A stretch of 5,825 nt of DNA from contig VYCZ01000294.1 in NCBI GenBank assembly GCA_009843675.1, forward strand, positions 12,409-18,233, in the 5' to 3' direction. Below, piece after piece: positions 1 to 5,825 of this stretch (its first letter is position 1; every line of letters begins with the position of its first letter). The notes beneath the pieces are model-generated. The model was not told where the DNA came from. It did not search any database and worked only from the letters and a program-made list of their open reading frames with translations. This stretch comes from Gammaproteobacteria bacterium. GTDB taxonomy: Bacteria; Pseudomonadota; Gammaproteobacteria; Eutrophobiales; Eutrophobiaceae. A program made the position numbers and the translations under genes.

Positions 1-2
1 AT

Positions 3-1361
3 CACCAGGCATTGTGCTCACTGGCAAAGGTGGTGTGGGAATTGCGCATACCCGACCAGGTGCAAGAATACTTTGAAAAAGCGGTGGCTATTGAAGAAAA
101 TTACCTGCCCGCGCACATGGGCCTGCTGCGCTTTCTCGAGCAGAGTAACAGGCATGAGAAACTGCGGGACGCGGTTGCCCGCGCCCGCAGAATCCTGGGC
201 AAACATGATGTGGTCAGGCTCCACGAGGGCATCCTGGTCGATATCGATGGCGAGCATGAGCGGGCGAGGTCTCTGCTGGAGGCATTTTCCATCACACCGG
301 CGGATGCCTGGACAAGACACGGAGAGAGGACGCGCCTGGCGCGCCTGGCCCATCTCTGCGACAGGTTGGATGATACTGCCAAGGCATTTCTATATGCACA
401 AAAAGCCAACGACCTGTCACGGGAAATAAGCGACAGCAAAGGAATTGGCAAGTCGCGCTTCCTGCAAACCGTGGAAAAACGCCGACAGTATTTCACTGCC
501 GGGAACATCAACCAATGGCCGAATTTAACCTCGGGGAACGGACCCTCTGGGGACGGACTTCAAGTCCGTCCCCAATCACCGGTGGATCCCGTCTTCATCA
601 TCGGCTTCCCCCGCTCCGGCACCACCCTGCTCGACACCCTGCTCAGGGGGCACCCTGACATCCGGTTGGCGGAAGAAGCCGACGCCGTTCCCGCGCTGGT
701 CAACCGGATCTCGGGACAATCGGATGAACGCCTGGAAATACTGGCGAACCTGCAGGACCGGGATGTAGACGGCCTCAGGAAGACCTATTTCGACGCGCTG
801 GCGCGCCATGCAAAACCGGATGACGGCGTCCTGCCGATCGACCGGTTTGCCCTCAACACCGTGTATGCCGGTGAAATCCATCGCATTTTTCCAGAGGCCA
901 GATTCATACTCCTGCTGCGCCACCCGGCGGACTGCGTGTTAAGCTGCTTTATGCAAACCTTTTACGAGACCCCGGCAAACTCCAGTTTCTTCAACCTAGA
1001 GGACAGCGCCCACCTGTATGACCGGGTCTTCGGCCTGTGGCGGCAGTACACCGGAGTGCTGCAACTGAACGTGCTCCAGGTGAAATACGAAGACCTAGTC
1101 GCAGATGCGGAAACAACCTGCAGCCGGATCCTGAATTTTCTGGACATGCCCTGGCATCCCGGCATCCTGGAACACCAACGCACCGCCCGGGACCGGCCCC
1201 TGATCGGCACCGCGAGTTACAACCAGGTGACCCGGCCGCTGTATACCGAAGCGCAGGGCCGCTGGCTGCGCTACCGCCGGGAAATGGAACCGGTGTTGCC
1301 GGTGCTGGAACCCTGGATCAGTTATTTCGGTTATAAAGAGTCACCTGCGGCGACACATTAA
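3..1361 (+). CDS. TPR-containing sulfotransferase, 5'-truncated by window edge
   Basis: Predicted PAPS-dependent sulfotransferase (Sulfotransfer_3-like), which would move a sulfuryl group from PAPS to an unknown acceptor, probably in the cytoplasm. The frame is open to the left edge, so the true start lies outside; the TTG at 12 is unlikely to be the start because TPR-type helices are already running there. Codons to about 480 encode helical repeats (for example QVQEYFEKAVAIEENYLPAH). A Gly/Pro-rich linker (about 500-590) follows. The 5'-phosphosulfate loop is FIIGFPRSGTTLL, with PRSGTT at 609-626. The segment DRFALN precedes the 3'-phosphate-binding strand FILLLRHPADCVLS, whose Arg is at 918. 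The C-terminal helix WLRYRREMEPVLPVLEPW fits the family. Relatives usually have DKxPxN, so DRFALN carries K-to-R and P-to-A changes. It converges on the TonB receptor gene with overlapping stops. Family assignment is secure; the acceptor is unknown. Confidence 0.9.
   Translation, partial: HQALCSLAKVVWELRIPDQVQEYFEKAVAIEENYLPAHMGLLRFLEQSNRHEKLRDAVARARRILGKHDVVRLHEGILVDIDGEHERARSLLEAFSITPADAWTRHGERTRLARLAHLCDRLDDTAKAFLYAQKANDLSREISDSKGIGKSRFLQTVEKRRQYFTAGNINQWPNLTSGNGPSGDGLQVRPQSPVDPVFIIGFPRSGTTLLDTLLRGHPDIRLAEEADAVPALVNRISGQSDERLEILANLQDRDVDGLRKTYFDALARHAKPDDGVLPIDRFALNTVYAGEIHRIFPEARFILLLRHPADCVLSCFMQTFYETPANSSFFNLEDSAHLYDRVFGLWRQYTGVLQLNVLQVKYEDLVADAETTCSRILNFLDMPWHPGILEHQRTARDRPLIGTASYNQVTRPLYTEAQGRWLRYRREMEPVLPVLEPWISYFGYKESPAATH
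549..573. repeat. Perfect 25-bp palindrome inside the sulfotransferase linker
   Basis: The arms GGGGACGGACTT (549-560) and AAGTCCGTCCCC (562-573) are exact reverse complements around a single C at 561. The element is in frame and encodes GDGLQVRP plus flanking residues, between the TPR region and the PAPS-binding domain. Just upstream, 533-543 (GGGGAACGGAC) nearly repeats the left arm (549-558), so codons 531-545 and 546-560 form an imperfect tandem pair (SGNGP/SGDGL, 11 of 15 bases matching). The form resembles dispersed REP-like palindromes of proteobacteria; that identity is inference. Confidence 0.8.
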
Positions 1362-3922
1362 TTCCAGCGAAAGGTTACCTGCCCTCCCACCCAGCGCGGG
1401 CGGGCGTAGAAACGTTGCACATGGCCCAGGCCAAACGCTGCAAAGCTGGCATTGTTTGAAATCGAGGTGATATATTCCTTATCGCCAATGTTCTTTACGA
1501 ACACGGCCGCGCTCCAGCGATCATCACCACTGGTCCAGGAAAGTCTGGCATTGCCCACAACATAACCGTCAATCGTGTTGGCCGGGTCATTGTAAATGAT
1601 AAAGGAATTTTCACTTTGATAGATGAGGTCACCCTGTATTGCCATCGTCCCGTTCGCCAGCGGCCATTGATAGCGCGCCATGCCGGTGAACTGCACGTCG
1701 GGGGCATTAGGCAATCTACGGTCAGCAACAAAACCTGCCGGGTTACCGACATTTTTTGCCTCGGTATCCATGATATTGATGCCAAGATTTAGGTCCAGGC
1801 CCTCAATTGGAGAAATCAGCAGGCTTGAATCCACACCATAAACCTCGGCGTCCGTATTGAATACCAGTTGCTCCAGGGCCAGAAAAGCAAATGCCTGGTA
1901 ATCCTGGTAGTCGTAATAGTACAACGAGGTATTCCACAGGGCGCGCCCGTTTATCAAGGTTGATTTGAAACCGACCTCGTAAGTAACAGGCGTTTCCTTG
2001 CCGTATGGAACCGCGTTGGGATTTGGCAGGCCAAACACCGCGTTAAAACCACCGGCTTTGACGCCGCGCGAGACGCCGGCGTAGAGCAGCAAGTCATCAC
2101 TGTATTGCCAGTTCAGTTGGATTTTACCGGCAACGTCTTCTTCCTCGACCCGCGCGTTCGGTGAATTATCGGGATTAAGCGTCCCGTAAATACGGGGGAT
2201 TGGCAGACCGGCGAGAAATCCGGCAATACTGCCCCTGGCATCCATCTCTTTTTCCTCATTGAGATAGCGCAAACCGGCTATCACGGTCAAATCCTCGGTG
2301 AAATCCCATTCAACCTGCCCGAATATGCTCCAGCTATCGGTTTCAACAACCTGGTCCGTCAAGAACGCGCTTGGCGCAAACAAGCCCACGTCAAGCACTA
2401 TATCGGAATCATAATCCAGGTAATACAAGCCGGTAACCCAGCGCAGATTGTCCGTTTCTCTGGCTGCGCGCAGTTCCTGGCTGAATTGCTGCGCATTGGT
2501 ATCGGTGGCAAATGTGACAACTACCGGGGGGACGCCGTCCGATTCCTGGTTAAAGAACTTGTTCTGCTCACTGAAGCCGGTAACGGAAGTAAAGGTAATA
2601 CCACCTTGCAGTTCCAGGTCAAATCGCAACAACCCTTTAATGCCGTCACGCTTCAGGCCCTCGGGCGAGGCGCCGCGCGCGGCAACAAGGCCGACGGCTC
2701 CGTCGTTATTGACCTGGAACGGGTCGCCATCCAGAATCTCGCTGCCTGGTGGCGGCGTCACCAGCACCGCTTCACCGAACTCATTGATAGCTGCCGGGGC
2801 CGTCTCGTAGTACCATTGAGTGATGTCCGTTTCATAGTATTCGAGTTTGAACAATACATCCAGGTGATCGGTCGGCGTAAAAAGCGCTTGCCCGCGCACC
2901 GCCCAGGTGTCGGCTTCATTACCGTCGTTCCCCGTGCCGATATTGTCTACAAACGGATCATGATTGTTGACGAAACCTGAAATCCTTAGCTGCAGGCTGT
3001 CCATGAGAGGGCCGCCTGCGGCGCCTTCGAAACGTACGTGGTCGTATTCGGCATAAGAGACGCTGCCGTAGGCCTCGAACTCATCCGTCGGCTTCCTGGA
3101 AATGTAGTGGATCAGTCCACCCGTTGCGTTACGTCCGAACAAGGTGCCCTGGGGTCCGCGCAGGATTTCAACGCGTTCCTGGTCGAACAACGTGGTGTTG
3201 GTCGCACCCATGTATGCGTCATAAACCTCATCCTGGTACACGGCGACAGGGGATTCCTGGTGGTCGTTGAAATCCCCCTGACCGATACCGCGCAGCGACA
3301 GGGAAGTGATGTTGCCTTCGCCGCCGGGGTTCCCCAGCGCCAGGCCCGGCGTGAGATAAACCAGCTCGTTGCTGTTGTTCAGGTTCAATGCCTGGAGTTG
3401 TTCTCTTCCGAAAGCGGTGATGGATATACCCACGTCCTGGAGGTTCTGTTCACGCTTCTGCGCGGTGACCACTATTTCTTCCAGAATACCGGGGCTTTCA
3501 TTCGCTTCATCGGCTGCAGAGGGCGCGCCGGCAAGCAGCGCTGCGAACAAGGCAAGGATGCCGGCTGATCTGTCTGCCTTCTCATTCATGGTCCGTGTTC
3601 CTCCCGAAGGTTGACCGACTGAAATACTTAACTGGTTATCGTCGCCCACATGCGCTTCCAGCCCAGTTCCCTGAAGAAGAATCCGGATAGCCTCTTTGAC
3701 CCCGTACTCGCCTTGCAGCTTATTGGTGGTCTTTGTCCTGACCAGGTCAAAAGGAACAATCAGCGTCAACCGGGCCTGCTTCGCGAATGCCGTCAGCGAC
3801 AAATCCGCCCGTTGCGGAGGAATGTTGAAACGTATTTTCTGTTCGGACCCGGCGGTTTCAGCAGACACCGTGAAAACCAGGAACAGCAGCAAGCCACAAA
3901 CCAGGCCGGAAGAAAATGTCAT
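1358..3922 (-). CDS. TonB-dependent outer-membrane transducer with N-terminal STN domain
   Basis: Outer-membrane receptor of 854 aa that imports an unknown ligand using TonB energy and signals to FecR. The ATG at 3922 was chosen because GGGGA lies 7 nt upstream, a signal peptide follows (hydrophobic LVCGLLLFLVFTVSA, then ETAG), and a candidate promoter (3965-3992) lies just upstream. An in-frame ATG at 4006 lacks a ribosome site and is upstream of that promoter. Residues about 30-101 form an STN domain (IRFNIPPQRADLSLTAFAKQ). At residue 112 (ATG at 3589) a second signal-like segment begins (hydrophobic core ILALFAALLAGA). The TonB box region EEIVVTA is at 148-154, the plug is about 155-282 with RGPQGTLFGRNATGG at 255-269, and the barrel follows, with the family motif SRGVKAGGFN. 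The protein ends VTFRWN, so the usual terminal aromatic is followed by Asn. No motif reveals the substrate. Gene order sigma-FecR-receptor matches the fecIRA type. Confidence 0.92.
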   Translation of the reverse strand: MTFSSGLVCGLLLFLVFTVSAETAGSEQKIRFNIPPQRADLSLTAFAKQARLTLIVPFDLVRTKTTNKLQGEYGVKEAIRILLQGTGLEAHVGDDNQLSISVGQPSGGTRTMNEKADRSAGILALFAALLAGAPSAADEANESPGILEEIVVTAQKREQNLQDVGISITAFGREQLQALNLNNSNELVYLTPGLALGNPGGEGNITSLSLRGIGQGDFNDHQESPVAVYQDEVYDAYMGATNTTLFDQERVEILRGPQGTLFGRNATGGLIHYISRKPTDEFEAYGSVSYAEYDHVRFEGAAGGPLMDSLQLRISGFVNNHDPFVDNIGTGNDGNEADTWAVRGQALFTPTDHLDVLFKLEYYETDITQWYYETAPAAINEFGEAVLVTPPPGSEILDGDPFQVNNDGAVGLVAARGASPEGLKRDGIKGLLRFDLELQGGITFTSVTGFSEQNKFFNQESDGVPPVVVTFATDTNAQQFSQELRAARETDNLRWVTGLYYLDYDSDIVLDVGLFAPSAFLTDQVVETDSWSIFGQVEWDFTEDLTVIAGLRYLNEEKEMDARGSIAGFLAGLPIPRIYGTLNPDNSPNARVEEEDVAGKIQLNWQYSDDLLLYAGVSRGVKAGGFNAVFGLPNPNAVPYGKETPVTYEVGFKSTLINGRALWNTSLYYYDYQDYQAFAFLALEQLVFNTDAEVYGVDSSLLISPIEGLDLNLGINIMDTEAKNVGNPAGFVADRRLPNAPDVQFTGMARYQWPLANGTMAIQGDLIYQSENSFIIYNDPANTIDGYVVGNARLSWTSGDDRWSAAVFVKNIGDKEYITSISNNASFAAFGLGHVQRFYARPRWVGGQVTFRWN
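3587..3605 (-). promoter_or_regulatory. Internal ribosome binding site and start codon within the receptor gene
   Basis: On the minus strand GGGAGGA (3605-3599) lies 9 nt before an in-frame ATG (3589-3587), which is codon 112 of the receptor. The protein from here starts MNEKADRSAGILALFAALL, then GAPSA-ADEA, a textbook signal peptide, followed by the TonB box. This would give a 743-aa STN-less receptor. Site and peptide are visible; use of the start is inferred. Confidence 0.6.
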
Positions 3923-3944
3923 TCTGTCATCCCCGCATACCGGG

Positions 3945-3984
3945 AAACTCCCTGCACGTTCAAGAGACGAACCAGGGGGAGTTT
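3945..3984. repeat. Inverted repeat spanning the receptor promoter
   Basis: Plus-strand AAACTCCC (3945-3952) and GGGAGTTT (3977-3984) are perfect 8-bp arms separated by 24 bp. With one bulged base the arms extend outward to GGGAAACTCCC and GGGAGTTTTCC. The CGTCT box of the candidate promoter lies in the spacer, and one arm overlaps the edge of the upstream box. This could be an operator or a leader structure; which one is not decidable here. Confidence 0.4.
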
Positions 3985-3992
3985 TCCTCCAT
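3965..3992 (-). promoter_or_regulatory. Candidate ECF-sigma promoter of the receptor gene
   Basis: Minus-strand ATGGAGGAAA (3992-3983), 13 nt, then CGTCT (3969-3965). The same two boxes with the same spacing recur upstream of the sigma gene (5725-5752). The spacers also agree at 6 of 13 positions, giving 21 of 28 overall. A CGT-type -10 element is known for several iron-starvation/FecI-class sigma factors. The distance to the ATG at 3922 is 42 nt, suitable for a short leader. The promoter role is inferred from duplication and placement. Confidence 0.6.
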
Positions 3993-4057
3993 AAAGACAG
4001 GGACATTTTTGAGGCAGATGAACAGAAGCCCGGTTTGTAATGCAGGAGCGGGTAGAA

Positions 4058-5122
4058 CTACCTTGCGCCGAGCAGGACGCGTTCCGTACCCACACGCTGT
4101 GACGGAATGTGGAAATTTTCGCGCAAGGTCAGCAGCAGGCCATTGATATCACCAGCCTTGAACAGGCCCGCAACCCGCACGCTCTTGATGCGTTCATCAA
4201 GTATTTCAAATTCAACGGAGGTGTACCTGCTAATTTCATGTATGGCTTCTTCCAGTGTTTCTCCCTGGAATATAAGGTTGCCCTCGCGCCAGGACAAATC
4301 CACCGCGACTTCTTCAGGCGGAATTTTCCTTATCTGCGCGTTTGTCGCATCCAGGATGGCGGCCTCGCCTTCCGAGACCACCGGCGCGTCCTGGGCCAGC
4401 ATAATGATGTTCGGCGGATTGCCGCCACTTCCCGCTCCCGGCTTCTCAACAATGACAATTCTGCCTTCGGTTACAATAATCTCTACAATATTGTGCCTGT
4501 TAATCTCCACGTTGAACGCAGTCCCCACTGCCCGGATGAGCCGATTGCCGGCATGCACGGTCAGCGGCCGATTGACATCCTCCACAACCGTGAAATGCGC
4601 TTCGCCGCGGGAGAGTAAAATATATCTCTCCGTTGCGGTGTAATTGACTTGTATGAGACTGTTGGTATTGAGAATTACCCCGCTGCCGTCAGGGAGGTTC
4701 ACGGATGAGTATTCACCGACCGAGGTCTCATAGATTTCGTCAAAATCTTCCGGGGAGAGTTGCGGGCTTACGGCTGCCACCCGGGATGATGAGGGACCAA
4801 CGCGATCCGCACGTTCGGTGAACTGCATGAATACCAGTCCCGCGAGGACCAGCGCCAGGGTGGCGGCAAGGGAATAACGCCATGCCGGGTGTCGCTGCCG
4901 GGACACGTCCGGGAACAGGTCGGACAACCTGGACAGGGAATCCATCCTGTCCCAGAGTTCCGCCATGTTGAACAATACGGCGCGGTTCTCCTTGCTTTCG
5001 AACAGCCACTTCTGCAAGTTCACGCTTTCATCGTCCGATAAACCCCGGTCCAGCTTCGCCAGCCATTCACCGGCTTCGGAATGGACCTTGTCCTGGTTGG
5101 GAAATTCGTGAATTTTGTTCAC
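4058..5122 (-). CDS. fecR: FecR-type transmembrane anti-sigma regulator
   Basis: Inner-membrane protein of 354 aa expected to hold the adjacent ECF sigma factor in check and to activate it when the loaded receptor's STN domain contacts its periplasmic part. The GTG start at 5122 is preferred: AGGAGG (5134-5129) lies 6 nt upstream and GTGA overlaps the sigma stop. The longer frame back to 5353 lies wholly inside the sigma gene. Residues about 8-60 form the cytoplasmic DUF4880-like domain (EAGEWLAKLDRGLSDDE, WLFESKENRAVLF). One membrane helix spans about 83-101 (YSLAATLALVLAGLVFMQF). The FecR domain is about 133-226 (VNLPDGSGVILNTNS, LSRGEAHFTV, AVGTAFNVEI, VTEGRIVIV). A C-terminal STN-like DUF4974 region is about 276-354 (LSWREGNLIFQGETLEEAI). 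About 135 nt separate it from the receptor start, room for a separate receptor promoter. The fecR symbol denotes family, not proven citrate function. Confidence 0.92.
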   Translation of the reverse strand: MNKIHEFPNQDKVHSEAGEWLAKLDRGLSDDESVNLQKWLFESKENRAVLFNMAELWDRMDSLSRLSDLFPDVSRQRHPAWRYSLAATLALVLAGLVFMQFTERADRVGPSSSRVAAVSPQLSPEDFDEIYETSVGEYSSVNLPDGSGVILNTNSLIQVNYTATERYILLSRGEAHFTVVEDVNRPLTVHAGNRLIRAVGTAFNVEINRHNIVEIIVTEGRIVIVEKPGAGSGGNPPNIIMLAQDAPVVSEGEAAILDATNAQIRKIPPEEVAVDLSWREGNLIFQGETLEEAIHEISRYTSVEFEILDERIKSVRVAGLFKAGDINGLLLTLRENFHIPSQRVGTERVLLGAR

Positions 5123-5700
5123 GACCCACCTCCTCGATTTGTTTTCCTGGTTTTCTGCGCCTCCGGCACGGATTGCCTGGAGGCGTGCGCCATGTAATAG
5201 CTGCAGCGTTTTATTCCGTTCGCTATATGCTTCTCCACGGTGCTTTCGCTGATATTCATATAATCCGCTATCTCCTTCTGGGAAAACCCGTACACTTTTT
5301 TGAGTATGAAGGCCCGCCGGCACTGGGCAGGCAGGCAGCGTACCGCTTCGCAAAACAGCGCAAATTCCTGTTTTGCCGCAACGGACCGGTAAGTCTCATC
5401 GTAACCTTCCCCGCTGCCAGCAGCGCTCTCCAGCCCTTCCTCTTCGATGGACAGGTTAAGCCTGTTCCCGGCGCTTTTTACATAATCCAGGGCGAGGTTT
5501 TTTGCCGTTTTGAGCAGGAATGACCGAGGGTATTTTATATTTTCCTTCTGTTCGACCTGGCAGACCCTGACGTAGGCTTCCTGGACGATGTCTTCAATAT
5601 CCCTGGGCGGAACGATATGGGAGATGGCGCGGCCAGGGCATTCCTGAAGGACAGGTAAATCGCGCCCGGTTCCAACTGTCTTGTCATCCGCCCAATTCAC
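5119..5700 (-). CDS. fecI: FecI-type ECF RNA polymerase sigma factor
   Basis: A 193-aa group IV sigma factor that should direct RNA polymerase to the receptor promoter when released or activated by FecR. Region 2 spans about 22-80: DIEDIVQEAYVRVCQ (34-48) is the core-binding helix, and YPRSFLLKTAKNLALDYVKS (57-76) is the -10 recognition part. Region 4 spans about 116-170: CLPAQCRRAFILKKVYGFSQ, then the helix-turn-helix KEIADYMNISESTVEKHI, for -35 binding. The start is GTG at 5700 with a weak TAAGCAG site (5713-5707). No in-frame ATG exists between it and the upstream stop at 5761, and the length fits the family. It overlaps the FecR gene by 4 nt (GTGA). The candidate promoter at 5725-5752 matches the one before the receptor, so the gene may activate itself, unlike E. 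coli fecI. The symbol denotes family only. Confidence 0.92.
   Translation of the reverse strand: MNWADDKTVGTGRDLPVLQECPGRAISHIVPPRDIEDIVQEAYVRVCQVEQKENIKYPRSFLLKTAKNLALDYVKSAGNRLNLSIEEEGLESAAGSGEGYDETYRSVAAKQEFALFCEAVRCLPAQCRRAFILKKVYGFSQKEIADYMNISESTVEKHIANGIKRCSYYMAHASRQSVPEAQKTRKTNRGGGS
5120..5134 (-). promoter_or_regulatory. Shine-Dalgarno and GTG start of the FecR gene
   Basis: AGGAGG (minus, 5134-5129) lies 6 nt before GTG (5122-5120) and falls within the last codons of the sigma gene, where it accounts for the RGGGS tail. The start overlaps the sigma TGA as GTGA, indicating translational coupling. This site decides the FecR start against the longer open frame. Confidence 0.85.
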
Positions 5701-5711
5701 GAATATCTGCT

Positions 5712-5725
5712 TATCATGAATGATA
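5712..5725. repeat. Perfect short dyad at the sigma gene promoter
   Basis: TATCAT (5712-5717) and ATGATA (5720-5725) are exact reverse complements around a 2-bp centre. The dyad begins in the last base of the CGTCT box and covers the expected transcription start of the sigma gene, so it is a candidate operator. Its arm order is opposite to that of the inner Fur-box arms, so a Fur site is not claimed. Confidence 0.4.
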
Positions 5726-5752
5726 GACGATTGGGGTGGATGTTTCCTCCAT
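5725..5752 (-). promoter_or_regulatory. Candidate ECF-sigma promoter of the sigma/FecR operon
   Basis: Minus-strand ATGGAGGAAA (5752-5743), 13 nt, then CGTCT (5729-5725), located in the 60-nt gap between the upstream gene's stop and the GTG at 5700. Its boxes and spacing are identical to the site at 3965-3992. The upstream box also forms a small hairpin-like repeat, GGATG (5738-5742) with CATCC (5750-5754). Assignment to the local FecI-type sigma is inference. Confidence 0.55.
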
Positions 5753-5760
5753 CCCAGGAC

Positions 5761-5825
5761 TCAAATGAACGGCTGCGGCTTGCGCGCAAACAGTCGTTCG
5801 ACCATGGGGATGAAGTGCTCCAGGG
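5761..5825 (-). CDS. C-terminal end of an unidentified upstream gene (partial)
   Basis: Only the last 20 codons and a TGA stop (5763-5761) are inside the window. The peptide contains LEHFIPMVERLFARK, a plausible amphipathic helix, then PQPFI. It points the same way as the sigma gene and ends 60 nt before it, as expected of a preceding gene. The family is not recognisable from this fragment, and it could be a chance open frame. Confidence 0.45.
   Translation of the reverse strand, partial: LEHFIPMVERLFARKPQPFI

Noticed and set aside
12..14. TTG as start of the sulfotransferase
   Set aside because: The frame is open to the window edge with helical-repeat sequence already under way, and no ribosome site can be seen, so the gene is treated as truncated.
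1378..1410. GC-rich inverted repeat near the receptor 3' end as a terminator
   Set aside because: The C-rich and G-rich runs pair imperfectly, encode the conserved last barrel strand (RPRWVGGQV), and no T-tract follows on either strand.
3038..3568. Plus-strand open frame of 176 codons opposite the receptor
   Set aside because: It is antisense to a strongly supported receptor gene and shows no recognisable domain. The same holds for the other long frames opposite the receptor, FecR and sigma genes.
3995..4013. GACAGGGACATTTTT as a second dispersed-repeat fragment
   Set aside because: It only loosely resembles the GGGGAC-type palindrome, has no partner arm nearby, and may be chance.
4058..5353. 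Longer FecR reading frame starting at 5353
   Set aside because: The extra 77 residues lie inside the sigma gene, lack FecR homology and no ribosome site favours them, whereas GTG at 5122 has AGGAGG at 6 nt and the GTGA overlap.
5707..5730. Fur box upstream of the sigma gene
   Set aside because: The dyad has TGATA-type bases but in the order ATCAT...ATGAT, opposite to the Fur-box inner arms, and it does not match the 19-bp consensus well.
5764..5825. Small plus-strand frame beginning ATG at 5765 at the right edge
   Set aside because: It has no ribosome site, and its Cys/Arg-rich peptide looks like noncoding translation. The minus-strand frame with an amphipathic helix is more plausible.

Overview
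The window looks like chromosomal DNA of a proteobacterium, most likely an environmental gammaproteobacterium. It is moderately GC-rich and densely coding, with strong Shine-Dalgarno sites. It carries an outer-membrane TonB receptor with a FecI/FecR cell-surface signalling pair and a TPR-sulfotransferase of a type common in aquatic proteobacteria. The species assignment is inference from gene content only.

Layout, left to right. (1) At 3-1361 on the + strand is the C-terminal part of a tetratricopeptide-repeat PAPS-dependent sulfotransferase, truncated by the window edge. A 25-bp palindrome (549-573) sits in frame in its interdomain linker. (2) At 1358-3922 on the - strand is a TonB-dependent transducer with signal peptide, STN signalling domain, TonB box, plug and beta-barrel. 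It is convergent with the sulfotransferase, and one TTAA (1358-1361) provides both stop codons. (3) At 4058-5122 (-) is a FecR-type inner-membrane anti-sigma regulator. (4) At 5119-5700 (-) is a FecI-type ECF sigma factor, which overlaps fecR by GTGA. (5) At 5761-5825 (-) is the last 20 codons of an unidentified gene.

The minus-strand genes form a canonical surface-signalling system. Ligand binding at the receptor is expected to move the STN domain against the periplasmic part of FecR, which then releases or activates the sigma factor to transcribe the receptor gene. The sequence adds two things. First, the same bipartite motif, ATGGAGGAAA-N13-CGTCT, lies upstream of both the sigma gene (5725-5752) and the receptor gene (3965-3992). 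It is a strong candidate for the cognate ECF promoter and suggests positive autoregulation. Second, the receptor reading frame holds a second complete start: a GGGAGGA ribosome site and an ATG at 3589 followed by a second signal-peptide-like sequence. It looks like a small STN protein fused in frame to a complete TonB receptor, possibly giving two protein forms.

The receptor's substrate cannot be read from the sequence. The adjacent TPR-sulfotransferase may act on the same compound or on a surface molecule, but convergent orientation means it is not in the same operon. No RNA genes, CRISPR arrays or insertion sequences were seen. No gene-free stretch exceeds about 140 bases.
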